Positions 63,725-64,000 of a stretch of DNA of 64,000 nucleotides are shown one piece after another. The stretch's first letter is position 1. Every line of letters begins with the position of its first letter. The notes beneath the pieces are model-generated. The model was not told the origin of the DNA, did not search any database, and worked only from the letters and a program-made list of their open reading frames with translations. The DNA is taken from contig JAHIYE010000005.1 of assembly GCA_018815325.1 (NCBI GenBank), forward strand, positions 46,947-110,946, written 5' to 3'. The translations under genes were made by a program, and so were the position numbers. Source of the DNA: Gammaproteobacteria bacterium (lineage in GTDB: Bacteria; Pseudomonadota; Gammaproteobacteria; Burkholderiales; Burkholderiaceae_C).

Positions 63725-64000
63725 TCTCTTTTGGCTTTGTTCGCCTGACGGTTTGACTGTTGTGGTGATCGAAGTAGCCGGGTCTCGCCCCGGCGGGCGA
63801 CTCACTTTCTCTTGTCTCGCCAAGAGAAAGTAAGCAAAGAGAAGGCGAGCCGGATTCGTCGACCCTGCGCTGCGCTACGGGCACGCTGCGTTGCTCGGTG
63901 CAGCCGGGGTCTGTCTAAACTCGCTACGCTCAAACAACGCCAGCCCTGATCCGTCTGCCCCTGCGCTACTCGCCTCCTCATAACGGCGGGGGAGAGCGGA
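63725..64000. other. Gene-free end of the window with repeat copy B
   Basis: These bases contain no gene I can support. They hold the lead-in shared with copy C (63774-63813) and repeat copy B. Confidence 0.65.
63804..63994 (+). repeat. Dispersed repeat of about 190 bases, copy B
   Basis: Nearly identical to copy A (29771-29958). It opens with the hairpin CTTTCTCTTG (63805-63814) and CAAGAGAAAG (63821-63830). The two differences from copy A in the stem are on opposite strands and keep pairing (T to C on the left, A to G on the right). Confidence 0.85.

Overview
The window is GC-rich chromosomal DNA, almost fully coding, from a betaproteobacterium most like the Comamonadaceae (Rhodoferax/Polaromonas/Acidovorax type). 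This rests on gene content and protein style: ClsB, the secB-gpsA and gpmA-ctpA-moeB orders, a tandem cyanophycin synthetase pair, and a Cys-type Tat-exported formate dehydrogenase with DUF3305/DUF3306 partners. A family of short repeats of a kind I associate with this family also fits. I see no rRNA, tRNA, CRISPR array, transposase or prophage.

Layout. 1-8.9 kb: the end of a sodium:solute symporter, then a plus-strand housekeeping run (FmdB-type zinc ribbon, DUF502, aspS, nudB, an EEP-family hydrolase, clsB), folE, a one-domain BLUF photoreceptor and a DUF429 protein. 8.9-17.2 kb: a MinD-like ATPase coupled to a diguanylate cyclase, DUF1232 and a secreted nuclease, the minus-strand unit gpmA-ctpA-moeB, and the plus-strand unit rhodanese-grxC-secB-gpsA. 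17.3-25 kb: a cyanophycin locus, with an intact synthetase (cphA) and a shorter paralogue that has lost its Mur-ligase P-loop lysine. Divergent from them are an ABC exporter with an N-terminal PH-like region and zinc ribbon, and a DUF1854 protein. 25-29.6 kb: an accessory-looking stretch with an intradiol dioxygenase, a tautomerase, two TetR-type regulators, a Crp/Fnr regulator and an orphan membrane protein, with visible operator palindromes.

30-44.6 kb: alanine dehydrogenase, an EF-hand/M23 peptidase, and a vitamin and cofactor cluster (panC, panB, bioB, nadC, nadA, panD, nadB), plus a second diguanylate cyclase, scpA, a SulP transporter and a DUF1275 protein. Several of these enzymes use aspartate. 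44.6-49.3 kb: metG, a patatin-like lipase and apbC/mrp. 49.3-63.7 kb: a formate dehydrogenase region with DUF3305, DUF3306, a multi-cluster ferredoxin protein and a TorD-type chaperone. A histidine kinase and sigma-54 activator pair follows, separated from the structural operon (Tat peptide protein, alpha, beta, lipoprotein, gamma, small secreted protein) by a 432-base region with a 41-base perfect palindrome. fdhD closes the region.

The most interesting points are the cyanophycin-linked transporter module; a family of seven short elements with invariant 13-9-13 base spacing of conserved blocks, three lying inside coding sequences; the palindromic putative activator site of the formate dehydrogenase operon; and a longer dispersed repeat whose hairpin shows a compensatory change between copies.
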